6,565 nucleotides of DNA, from the NCBI GenBank assembly GCA_021779775.1, contig JAJYAB010000100.1:1-6565 (forward strand), given 5' to 3'. Both the position numbers and the translations under genes were made by a program. Positions within the stretch are counted from its first letter, which is position 1. Every line of letters starts with the position of its first letter. This document shows positions 1-5,819 of the stretch, piece by piece. The notes below the pieces were generated by a model. That model did not search any database. It was not told where the DNA came from and was given only the letters and a program-made list of their open reading frames with translations. The stretch is from Actinomycetes bacterium. Lineage in GTDB: Bacteria; Actinomycetota; Acidimicrobiia; Acidimicrobiales; UBA8190.

Positions 1-531
1 CTCACCGGCAGTCTCGTTGGAAAGTTCGGAGAAGCGGCGGATCAACTCCTCGTACAGGTAGCCCATCTCAATGTTTGAGACCACGCTGGGGTGCAGGTCG
101 ATCTCGGCGAACCGCGAGAGCACGAGGTAGAGCAGGTTCGCGCGAGCGAGGCGGTTGATCTGCATGTCGAAGTCGAACTTGTCGAGCACCTCGCGCGCCC
201 CGGAGCTGAACCCTGCGATGTACGCCCGCAGGTTCCCCGCGACCTGGGCGGGATCGTCAAGCAGGCGAGGGAAGTCGAGCGGGGAGGTGTTGTAGAAGCG
301 CTGCCCGGCCACGGCGCACAGCACCGGCTCGACATTGTCGACCTGGCCACGAAGCTTCGCCGCCCGGGCGAGGACGGCCGCCTTGGTGGGCTCCAGGACA
401 CAGTCGAGGCGCCGGAGGACGGTCAGAGGGAGGATGACCTTGCCGTACTCGGACTGCTTGTAGTCGCCCCGGAGCAGGTCGGCGACGGACCAGATGAACG
501 CGGCGTGGTTGTTGATCCTGCTCTCGACCAT
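1..531 (-). CDS. hsdM: Type I restriction-modification system methyltransferase subunit HsdM, N-terminal part (cut by window edge)
   Basis: Reading leftward from the ATG at 531-529 gives 177 uninterrupted codons to the window edge. The start of the protein reads INNHAAFIWSVADLLRGDYK, followed by an SEYGKVILPLTVLRRLD segment. This is the signature of the HsdM N-terminal helical domain, which sits before the SAM-dependent N6-adenine methyltransferase domain. The visible part ends in SNETAGE, just where the family's FTPREV motif normally begins, so the catalytic NPPF motif and C-terminus lie outside. HsdM pairs with HsdS for sequence-specific adenine methylation and joins HsdR for restriction; family members are usually about 480-550 residues. 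The start is well fixed: an in-frame TGA lies at 579-577, no other start codon intervenes, and AGGAGG precedes the ATG by 12 nt, a somewhat long spacing. hsdS and hsdR are not in the window and would be expected further left. Confidence 0.9.
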   Translation of the reverse strand, partial: MVESRINNHAAFIWSVADLLRGDYKQSEYGKVILPLTVLRRLDCVLEPTKAAVLARAAKLRGQVDNVEPVLCAVAGQRFYNTSPLDFPRLLDDPAQVAGNLRAYIAGFSSGAREVLDKFDFDMQINRLARANLLYLVLSRFAEIDLHPSVVSNIEMGYLYEELIRRFSELSNETAGE

Positions 532-716
532 GCCGACGTGAGCCCTCCTCGCGCTGTGACCTGGGACGTCGCCCCCTCAAGGCTACCGGCGACCGACATC
601 GGCCACCTGGATCAGTCCTGGCCTGCCGGGTCGGTCCGTCTCCGCTGGACAGGTCGAGCGTCGCTCGCAGAGAAACGCCCCCGATCTCTTGAAGCTGGGA
701 CCGGCGACCGCGCCCG
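532..716. other. Intergenic spacer between the zinc-site gene and hsdM
   Basis: These 185 bp separate two leftward genes. I see no convincing open frame, tRNA or U-tract terminator. The only structure is a short perfect inverted repeat, CGAGCG-T-CGCTCG at 655-667. The HsdM SD sits at the left end. The length leaves room for a separate hsd promoter, so co-transcription with the upstream gene is not assured. Confidence 0.5.
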
Positions 717-1460
717 TCAGGTCACACGAGCAGGGACCCGAGCACCCACCAAGCTGCCTTGCGCGGCGGCGTAGACAAGCCCGGCTTCTCGATGCTCGGA
801 GTCGAGATGGAGGTTGCATCCCGTCAAGGCGACCAGCTGTGCCTTCTCCGTCACTCCCTTCCGCAGCTGTCCGAGCGCGTCGGCGTCGACGCTCACCGAC
901 AGCGCGACGTTCCCGTCAGGAGACAGCACCGCCAGATATCCGTCATCGCCGACCTCGGCCACCCAACCTGGCGGCACCGGCAGCTCGGGTAGCGCGTCTG
1001 CCTCGATCTGTCCGGGCGTGACGAGATCGAACCCGAGCTCGAGGTAGGCGGCGACCACGGCCGTCACCGCGTCGGCCGGATCGTCCTGCCACGTCACCAC
1101 CCGCTCCGACGCCTCCCACGCCACGCCAACGTGACCCGACGGCAGGATGAGCGGGCACCACCTGACGTCGAGCTCCCTCGTGGCGGCGCCCGACCGCACG
1201 GAGAGCTGCTCGGCCAGGCCAGGGCGCTGGTGGACACCGGAGGGCGCGCAGCGAGCGTGGGATGCCACGACGCTAAACACACTTGCATCAGCGGGATCGA
1301 CGAACACTTGGACTGCCACGGGCGTCGAGGAGCCGGCCGGCAGGTCGTCGCCACAGATGACGCACGTGACCTCGGTCTCGGCGAGGGCTGCACAGAACTC
1401 GTCCAGCTCGCGGGCAGGAACGCAGTTGCGAACCTCCGGAGCCACATCGACCTGTCGCAT
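717..1460 (-). CDS. Hypothetical protein with CxxC...HxxC zinc-site signature
   Basis: A 247-residue protein of a family I do not recognise. Near the N-terminus, C33-x2-C36 (VTCVICGDDLP) followed by H68-x2-C71 (SHARCAPS) forms a plausible CCHC zinc knuckle with a beta-rich stretch between the pairs. The middle (about 75-165) has hydrophobic strands and a helix (DPADAVTAVVAAYLELGFDLV). The C-terminal third is an acidic beta-rich stretch (PPGWVAEVGDDGYLAVLSPDGNVALSVSVD). No signal peptide or membrane segment is evident, so it is probably cytosolic. The composition looks like a real protein, unlike the Arg/Pro-rich opposite-strand frames. The ATG at 1460 lacks an SD; a TAGATT hexamer 6 bp upstream suggests leaderless translation starting at this ATG. 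It lies 185 bp upstream of hsdM in the same direction, but nothing in the sequence ties it to restriction. It could be a zinc-bound regulator or accessory protein; that is a guess. Confidence 0.75.
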   Translation of the reverse strand: MRQVDVAPEVRNCVPARELDEFCAALAETEVTCVICGDDLPAGSSTPVAVQVFVDPADASVFSVVASHARCAPSGVHQRPGLAEQLSVRSGAATRELDVRWCPLILPSGHVGVAWEASERVVTWQDDPADAVTAVVAAYLELGFDLVTPGQIEADALPELPVPPGWVAEVGDDGYLAVLSPDGNVALSVSVDADALGQLRKGVTEKAQLVALTGCNLHLDSEHREAGLVYAAAQGSLVGARVPARVT

Positions 1461-1465
1461 GTGAC

Positions 1466-1508
1466 GAATCTAGGGTGCCCAGCGGTAGCCAGGTGTCTTG
1501 CCACCTGG
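1466..1508 (-). promoter_or_regulatory. Possible leaderless promoter with overlapping inverted-repeat operator
   Basis: On the minus strand a TAGATT hexamer (1471-1466) ends 6 bp before the ATG of the zinc-site gene. This fits the TAnnnT -10 pattern of actinobacterial leaderless promoters and would place transcription start at or next to the A of the ATG. No good -35 is seen at 17-18 bp. In its place lies a perfect inverted repeat, CCAGGTG-N6-CACCTGG (1489-1508), about 29-48 bp upstream of the ATG, where a dimeric regulator could block or assist polymerase. A terminator is unlikely because there is no T-run and no gene ends here. The promoter call is inference; the repeat is directly visible. 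Confidence 0.4.
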
Positions 1509-1613
1509 GCCGCTTGCGATCCTGCGCCCCGGCACCGGGCCCAGGACCGGCCTCGTCGCTGAATCCACCCGCTGACATGGGCATCTGGACGAGAAAGAAT
1601 CTTCGAAGACCCC

Positions 1614-1642
1614 TTGACTTCGCGGGCGGATCGAGGTCTCAT
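1614..1642 (+). promoter_or_regulatory. Possible sigma70-type promoter, rightward
   Basis: TTGACT (1614-1619; 5 of 6 to TTGACA) is followed after 17 bp by TCTCAT (1637-1642; 4 of 6 to TATAAT). The predicted start near 1649 would give a leader of about 0.7 kb before the first confident gene at 2355, or less if the small ORF at 2026 is real. The -35 overlaps the first copy of the 17-bp direct repeat. Matches of this quality occur by chance. Confidence 0.25.
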
Positions 1643-1669
1643 ACCGGTCCTTTGGCGCGCTGCCGGCCG

Positions 1670-1687
1670 GTCGTGGGCACCCATGAC
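1670..1687. repeat. 18-bp near-palindrome (operator-like)
   Basis: GTCGTGGG-CA-CCCATGAC: the two 8-bp arms are complementary except for one position, which would be a G-U pair in RNA. It lies about 20-40 bp downstream of the predicted start of the possible promoter at 1614-1642, where a repressor could act. The two-base centre makes a tight RNA hairpin less likely than a DNA-binding site for a dimer. Confidence 0.3.
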
Positions 1688-2025
1688 GAAAATGAATCCC
1701 CGATGCACTTGGCCCGTTCGCGGCCTCTTCGCGTCCAGGGCCGGTGGTCGTGAGCCGCAGTTGGTCCGAGAAGGTTTGTCGCCGATCGGCCCTCAGCTGC
1801 CGGTTCATAGGTCGTGACGCGCGTACCGACCCCTGCCCCCCGAGAACGCGCACCCAACTTCCTCGAAGATCCTTTGTTGATTTTCGGCCCCGAACCCCAT
1901 GTTCTTCTGGTGAAGGACGCGTGCCCGTCCACCCGCCACGCAGAGGACCGCGAGAACGAATGTCCAAATTCGCCTCGGATCGGCTTGTTCTCTATGGGAG
2001 CCATCACCACGACCAAAGGAGATCC

Positions 2026-2295
2026 ATGCGCCACCACCGCCACGTTCCACGTTGCCACCAGCCCGCCGGTGCCTGGCGATGTTCAGAGGCGTTGGGTGAC
2101 GCGCGATCACAGGTTCACCGGCTACCCCAGCTCCAGGAGAACCCTCGAGGAGACCGGGGGCGGTTCGGCCCCGAGGGCGCCGGTGACGTTCGACGGACCT
2201 GGAGGCACTTGAGACGCCCAAGTTCCTCTGTCCGAATTCGGCCGTTCCACCCCTACTTGGAGGATGAGGACGGCCACCCCGTTGCCGTGCCCTGA
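2026..2295 (+). CDS. Doubtful small ORF, 89 residues, His/Arg-rich
   Basis: The ATG at 2026 is preceded by AAAGGAG (2015-2021) with a 4-nt spacer, one of the better ribosome-binding sites here, and the frame ends with TGA 59 bp before the next gene. The product begins MRHHRHVPRCHQPAGAWRC and ends HPYLEDEDGHPVAVP. It is very rich in Arg and His with no motif I know. Third-position GC is clearly lower than in the operon genes in the first two thirds and high only near the end. A different frame (1994-2212) looks slightly more coding-like over part of the same stretch. It may be a leader peptide, a decayed or frameshifted gene, or chance. Confidence 0.25.
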   Translation: MRHHRHVPRCHQPAGAWRCSEALGDARSQVHRLPQLQENPRGDRGRFGPEGAGDVRRTWRHLRRPSSSVRIRPFHPYLEDEDGHPVAVP

Positions 2296-2314
2296 CTGAC
2301 AGCTCACGAACACC

Positions 2315-2333
2315 GGCCGGCACCGAGCCGGCC
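2315..2333 (+). promoter_or_regulatory. GC-rich hairpin just upstream of the operon's first SD
   Basis: GGCCGGC (2315-2321) and GCCGGCC (2327-2333) are perfectly complementary around a 5-nt loop ACCGA. The stem ends 8 nt before the GAGGAGGT SD at 2342-2349. No T-run follows, so an intrinsic terminator is unlikely. In RNA it would be a stable hairpin beside the ribosome landing site of the first operon gene. It could tune translation, protect the 5' end, or stop ribosomes from an upstream ORF. The structure is seen; the role is inferred. Confidence 0.45.
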
Positions 2334-2341
2334 ACGACGAA

Positions 2342-2357
2342 GAGGAGGTCCACCATT
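2342..2357 (+). promoter_or_regulatory. Strong SD feeding a rare ATT start codon
   Basis: GAGGAGGT at 2342-2349 is a near-consensus SD. Counted from AGGAGG it stands 6 nt before ATT at 2355-2357, the same SD spacing as in the next two genes (6 nt each). ATT initiation is rare in bacteria; infC is the textbook case. A single-base error or mutation from ATG is the main alternative. Confidence 0.6.
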
Positions 2358-3575
2358 CCGACACCGACCACGACCATCACCCAGCCACCCGCGACCTTGC
2401 CGCAGTCGTCGGCTGCGTCTGGCCCTGCCGACTCGCCGCTCGGCCGCTACCTGCTCCACCCCGGCCAAGAGACCGCCGCGTTCTTCCATCACGTCCTCCA
2501 CGCCGTGGCCGTCTTGGGCCACGTCGCCGTGCCGATCGCAGGAGGCGTCGGTGCCCTCCTGGTCGCTTGGAAGGTCCTCCAGGGGTTCGGCCGGCTCCGG
2601 GCACCGACGAGCGGCCACCTGGTCGAGGTGGAGCTGCCGCCCGTGGTCGACCCCAAGGGGTCGGCGGTCTTCTGGCGCAACGTCCATTCGGTGTTGGCGG
2701 GCCGGCGCAGGCTCGTTTCGCCACCCCCGCACGTCGCCTTCGAGATCGAAGGCTCACCGGCAGGGGTGCGCCTGCGGTTCTGGGTGGCCGCCTGCGTCTC
2801 GGCGAAGGCGGTCGCCCGGGCCATCGGCTCTGCGTGGCCCGGTGCCCGCTGCCACGTGCACGACGCCACCTCGCCGGTCATGTGCGGCCGGTTCGTCCTC
2901 TCGGGCGAGCTGCGCCTCGCCGGCCCGTCGTGGCGCTCGCTCTCGACCGAGCATACGAGCGACCCCCTGCGCACGGTGATCGGCGCCCTCGAGGCGGAGC
3001 GCGACGGCGAGCACGCCGTCGTCCAGCTCCTCGCCCGACCGGCGACCTCCCGCCAGACCCGCGCCGTCACCCGGGCCGTGCGCTCCCTCCACACCGGAAA
3101 GCCCACCGCGCTCGTCCCCCGGCTCCTCGCCGCCTGGCGGACGACGAGCCCACCACCCCTGCGCCCCGACCCATTCCGGGCGGCTTCGGTGCGACACGGG
3201 GTCGACAAGGTGACCGACCTCCCCGCCTTCGAGGTCTGTGTCCGCTACGGCGTCGCCTCGGGTTCGGATGCGCGTGGGAGCCGGAGGCGCCTCTCCGCCC
3301 GGGCGAGTGAGCTCACCGCCGCCTTCGGCGTCTACGCCGCAGACACCCACTTCGTCGCCCGGCGACGACCGGGCTGTCGCCGAGCGCTCGAGCGCCGGAC
3401 GCTCCGGCGCGGCCAGGTCGTGGGCCTCTCCGAGCTGGCGGCCCTGGCCCACCTGCCCTCTGACGAGATGGTCCCAGGCCTCGCGTATGCCGGGGCGGCC
3501 GCGGTTGCCCCGCCGCCAGGTCTCGCGTCCGGAGCCTGGGACGAGACCTCGGAGGACGACGATGACTGGCTCTGA
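2355..3575 (+). CDS. Membrane-anchored conjugation-type protein, apparent ATT start
   Basis: The frame encodes about 406 residues. I place the start at ATT 2355 because AGGAGG (2343-2348) stands exactly 6 nt before it and no ATG, GTG or TTG lies at a usable distance. The next in-frame start, TTG 2397, has no SD. A Thr/Pro-rich N-terminus (PTPTTTITQPP) precedes one hydrophobic segment at about 47-72 (VLHAVAVLGHVAVPIAGGVGALLVAW), probably a membrane anchor. A soluble domain begins near residue 97 (VDPKGSAVFWRNVHSVL). Its features (PHVAFEIEG, RLRFWVAACVS, SAWPGARCHV) resemble, from memory, proteins encoded just before VirD4-like ATPases in actinobacterial mobile elements. The C-terminus is acidic (SEDDDDWL). 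It has no Walker motif. The next gene overlaps it by 14 nt, so the two products are probably made together and may act as one complex at the membrane. The molecular function is not established. Confidence 0.8.
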   Translation: MPTPTTTITQPPATLPQSSAASGPADSPLGRYLLHPGQETAAFFHHVLHAVAVLGHVAVPIAGGVGALLVAWKVLQGFGRLRAPTSGHLVEVELPPVVDPKGSAVFWRNVHSVLAGRRRLVSPPPHVAFEIEGSPAGVRLRFWVAACVSAKAVARAIGSAWPGARCHVHDATSPVMCGRFVLSGELRLAGPSWRSLSTEHTSDPLRTVIGALEAERDGEHAVVQLLARPATSRQTRAVTRAVRSLHTGKPTALVPRLLAAWRTTSPPPLRPDPFRAASVRHGVDKVTDLPAFEVCVRYGVASGSDARGSRRRLSARASELTAAFGVYAADTHFVARRRPGCRRALERRTLRRGQVVGLSELAALAHLPSDEMVPGLAYAGAAAVAPPPGLASGAWDETSEDDDDWL

Positions 3576-4995
3576 GCGTGCCATGGGGATCCGCGTGCTC
3601 GGCGGCAGCGAGGTCGGTCCCCGACGTGCCGTCGCATTGGCAGTGGAAGACGGCCGGTTCCACACCCACGTCGTCGGCGCGACCGGATCGGGCAAGTCGA
3701 CGCTGCTTGCCAACATGGCGCTCGCCGACATGAGAGCAGGCCGGGGCGTGGTCCTGGTCGACCCCAAGGGCGACCTGGTCGACGACCTCCTCGCCCGGCT
3801 CCCGGAGCAGGCCCTCCGCCGTCTGGTGCTGATCGACCCGAAGGAGACCGAGGCCCCACCAGCGCTCAACGTCCTGGAGGGCGAGCCCGCTGAGGTGGCC
3901 GTCGACCACGTGGTCTCGGTGTTCGCCCGGATCTTCTCGGCCTGGTGGGGTCCGCGGACCGACGACGTACTGCGCTCGGCGTGCGCGACGCTGCGGCGCC
4001 TGCCGGGCGCCACCTTGGCCGACGTGCCGCTGCTGTTGACCGACCGCAGCTTCCGGGCTCCCCTCGTCAGCGGGCTGTCGGAGCGCTCGGGGCTTCGGGG
4101 CTTCTGGGACGCCTACGACGCCTTGACCCCAGCCGGCCAGGCCCAGGTGATCGGGCCGATCATGAACAAGCTGCGGGCGGTGTTGGCCCGCCGCTTCGCC
4201 CGGGACCTCTTCGGCTCGGCCACCTCCAGCTTCAGTATGCGCGAGGTGCTCGCAGGCGGCGTGCTCTTGGCCCGCCTGCCCAAGGGCACCCTCGGGGAGG
4301 ACACGTCGCGCCTCGTCGGCGCGCTCTTGGTGGCCAGGGTGTGGCAGGCGGCGAGCGCCCGGGCCGACGACGCGTGGCGCCCCGACGCCACCTTGTACGT
4401 CGACGAGTGCCAGAATTTCCTGGCCCTGCCGACGGCCATCGACGACGTCCTGGCCGAGGCTCGGGGCTACCACCTCTCGGTCGTCCTGGCCCACCAGCAC
4501 TTGGGACAGTTGGGAAAGGACCTCTTCGAGGCGGCGTCGGCCAACGCCCGCAACAAGGTGTACTTCTCGGTCTCCCCCGAAGACGCCCGGGTCCTCGCCC
4601 GCCACACCGAGCCGTACGTAAAGCCCTACGACCTCTGTCACTTGGGTGCCTACCAGGTGGCCTGCCGGCTCGTCGTCTCGGGAGAGGACCTCCACGCCTT
4701 CACGCTTCGGACCCGGCCGATGCCAACGGCCATCCCGGGCCGGGCAGGAGAGGCTCGGGATGCGGCACGTGCCAACGCCGGACGCTCGGTGGCCGAGCGC
4801 CGCCACGAGCTGCTCGTGCGCCGTCGACGACATCGCCGGCATGCGGGTGGCGTCTCCCCCGACGTCTCGGCCGGCGTCTCCCCCGACGTCTCGGTCGGCG
4901 TCTTTGAGACGCCGGGGTCGCAGCAGGAGAACCACCAGCACCGGGCCGGCCCCGCCCCGGCGTCGGTGGACCCCGACTCCTGGAGCAATCAGTGA
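3562..4995 (+). CDS. VirD4/TraG-like conjugative coupling ATPase without membrane segments
   Basis: A 477-residue protein. The start ATG 3562 is set by GGAGG at 3551-3555 with a 6-nt spacer; the frame is open further upstream, but that part overlaps the preceding gene. Motifs in order: Walker A GATGSGKST (39-47), a VDPKGDLVDDLL block (66-77) typical of TraG/VirD4-type ATPases, an all-alpha-like insert (about 110-215, FARIFSAWWGPRTDD onward), Walker B LYVDECQNF (278-286), and AHQHLGQL (310-317) in the place of the family's sensor motif. The family hexamerises and uses ATP to pump DNA, often relaxase-bound, into a type IV secretion channel. Unlike classical VirD4 it has no N-terminal membrane helices; the gene before it supplies one, suggesting a split coupling protein. 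The tail after residue 415 has a basic patch (RRRRHRRH, 420-427), then a tandem GVSPDVS(A/V) repeat and a Gln/Pro-rich end. Its stop overlaps the next start (GTGA). Confidence 0.85.
   Translation: MTGSERAMGIRVLGGSEVGPRRAVALAVEDGRFHTHVVGATGSGKSTLLANMALADMRAGRGVVLVDPKGDLVDDLLARLPEQALRRLVLIDPKETEAPPALNVLEGEPAEVAVDHVVSVFARIFSAWWGPRTDDVLRSACATLRRLPGATLADVPLLLTDRSFRAPLVSGLSERSGLRGFWDAYDALTPAGQAQVIGPIMNKLRAVLARRFARDLFGSATSSFSMREVLAGGVLLARLPKGTLGEDTSRLVGALLVARVWQAASARADDAWRPDATLYVDECQNFLALPTAIDDVLAEARGYHLSVVLAHQHLGQLGKDLFEAASANARNKVYFSVSPEDARVLARHTEPYVKPYDLCHLGAYQVACRLVVSGEDLHAFTLRTRPMPTAIPGRAGEARDAARANAGRSVAERRHELLVRRRRHRRHAGGVSPDVSAGVSPDVSVGVFETPGSQQENHQHRAGPAPASVDPDSWSNQ
4849..4913 (+). repeat. 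24-bp tandem repeat (two copies) followed by a 7-bp hairpin, inside the ATPase gene
   Basis: Copies at 4849-4872 and 4873-4896 differ at one base and encode GVSPDVSA and GVSPDVSV (residues 430-445). The first 7 bases of a third copy begin at 4897. That third start forms a perfect inverted repeat, GGCGTCT-TTG-AGACGCC (4897-4913). The repeat lies in the low-complexity tail, outside the ATPase core, and keeps the reading frame, so copy number could vary without breaking the protein. Confidence 0.8.
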
Positions 4996-5819
4996 CTTCG
5001 TCTTCATCTCTCCGGCGGGCGGCCGGTCCGCTCGATGTCTTCGGCCGCTTGACCAACCGAGATCGATTCCTCTGCCGGATCCTCTGGGAGCACCGGGTGC
5101 TCGCGACCGAACAGGTGGTCGACCTCTGCTTCAACCATCTCGTGACGGCCCAGCACCGCCTCGTCGCGCTCTATCGCCTGGGTGTCCTCGACCGCTTCCG
5201 TCCGCTCCGTCCGACGGGAACGGAGTCCTGGCGCTACACGCTCGGACCGATGGGAGCTGCCCTTGTCGCCGCCGAACGCGGCATCGAGGCACCACGACCT
5301 TCGGTGCTCCGGGACCGGGTCGTGGCACTGGCCGCCGGGCAGCGCACCGCGCACACCTTGGGAGTGAACGGCTTCTTCTGCGCGCTGCACAAGGCAGCGC
5401 GCGAGCGCCCCGGTGCAGAAGTGGGCTCCTGGTTGTCCGAGCGGCGGTGCGCGGCCGAATGGGGGGAGCTGGTGCGCCCCGACGCCTACGGGATCTGGGA
5501 GGAGAACGGGCGCCGGGTCGAGTTCTTCGTGGAGCATGACACCGGGAGCGAGCCGCTCGTCCGGGTCGCCGGCAAGCTCGCCGGCTACCGCGACCTCGCC
5601 GAGGCCGACGGCGCCGCGCGCCCGGTCCTCTTCTGGCTCGTGCAGCCGGGGCGCGAGCCAGCGCTGCGGAAGGCACTCGGCGCCACCGCCCTCCCGGTGG
5701 CGACGGCCGTCGCCGGGACGGACAACCCCGCCGACGCCATCTGGCTGGCGGTCGGGGAGGAAGCCCCCCGCCGGCCTCTCGTCCAGCTCGGCACCCTCGC
5801 CGCGAGGGCCACCCGATGA
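4992..5819 (+). CDS. Replication-relaxation (Replic_Relax) family protein
   Basis: A 275-residue protein starting at GTG 4992, with GGAG (4982-4985) 6 nt upstream and a GTGA overlap with the ATPase stop. The N-terminal part (about 19-100: LTNRDRFLCRILWEHRVLATEQVVDLCF, then AQHRLVALYRLGVLDRFRP) is the winged-helix-like region characteristic of the Replic_Relax family. Members occur on actinobacterial plasmids and integrative elements and are linked to plasmid replication and DNA relaxation; their mechanism is poorly known. The C-terminal part has RPDAYGIW (D164), RRVEFFVEHD (E177, E181, D183) and GKLAGYRDL (K195), then a VLFWLVQPGREPALRKAL stretch. The D...E-x-D...K spacing recalls a PD-(D/E)XK nuclease-like core; that is my inference. 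Position between the ATPase and the recombinase suits a DNA-processing factor acting on the element's origin. It could substitute for, or accompany, a relaxase not seen here. Confidence 0.85.
   Translation: MTSSSSLRRAAGPLDVFGRLTNRDRFLCRILWEHRVLATEQVVDLCFNHLVTAQHRLVALYRLGVLDRFRPLRPTGTESWRYTLGPMGAALVAAERGIEAPRPSVLRDRVVALAAGQRTAHTLGVNGFFCALHKAARERPGAEVGSWLSERRCAAEWGELVRPDAYGIWEENGRRVEFFVEHDTGSEPLVRVAGKLAGYRDLAEADGAARPVLFWLVQPGREPALRKALGATALPVATAVAGTDNPADAIWLAVGEEAPRRPLVQLGTLAARATR

Larger units (their letters stand above)
1600..1876. repeat. Imperfect 17-bp direct repeat, two copies 260 bp apart
   Basis: TCTTCGAAGACCCCTTG at 1600-1616 and TCCTCGAAGATCCTTTG at 1860-1876 match at 14 of 17 positions, with all three differences being transitions. 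The first copy begins with a perfect 10-bp palindrome, TCTTCGAAGA. They could be protein-binding sites or remnants of a duplication. A chance match in a region of this size is also possible. Confidence 0.35.
1461..2354. other. 0.9-kb divergent intergenic region with little or no coding content
   Basis: This stretch lies between the leftward zinc-site gene and the rightward mobilization operon. Several frames are open for 100-190 codons on both strands, but their products are Arg/Pro/Ser-rich, lack domain-like patterns and have mixed third-position GC, unlike the genes on either side. Structures I can point to are an inverted repeat at 1489-1508, a possible rightward promoter at 1614-1642, a near-palindrome at 1670-1687, a 17-bp imperfect direct repeat at 1600-1616 and 1860-1876, a weak small ORF at 2026-2295, and a GC-rich hairpin at 2315-2333. 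I found no tRNA. Such a spacer in a mobile element could hold an origin, an attachment site or a regulated promoter region; none is proven here. Confidence 0.5.

Noticed and set aside
91..774. Plus-strand 227-codon open frame across the left edge
   Set aside because: It lies opposite hsdM, whose minus-strand product is clearly recognisable. It is an antisense shadow of GC-rich coding DNA.
1489..1508. Inverted repeat read as a transcription terminator
   Set aside because: No T-run follows on either strand and no gene ends here. Its position upstream of a gene start fits an operator better.
1883..1894. TTCGG-CC-CCGAA small palindrome
   Set aside because: The 5-bp arms are short and GC-rich, as expected by chance, and it has no positional link to a gene.
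1805..2380. Minus-strand 191-codon open frame in the spacer
   Set aside because: It has no clear SD, no recognisable pattern and mixed codon bias. Long chance frames are common at this G+C.
2397..2399. TTG as the start of the membrane protein
   Set aside because: There is no SD near it, while a strong SD serves the in-frame ATT 42 bp upstream. It is kept only as the fallback start.
3238..3561. Upstream extension of the ATPase frame to an ATG at 3238 (585 residues)
   Set aside because: The extra 108 residues are Ser/Pro/Arg-rich, overlap the well-supported preceding gene in another frame, and the ATG at 3562 has an ideal SD.
3313..5007. Minus-strand 564-codon open frame
   Set aside because: It is fully antisense to the membrane-protein and ATPase genes, and the translation is low-complexity Gly/Arg/Pro without motifs.
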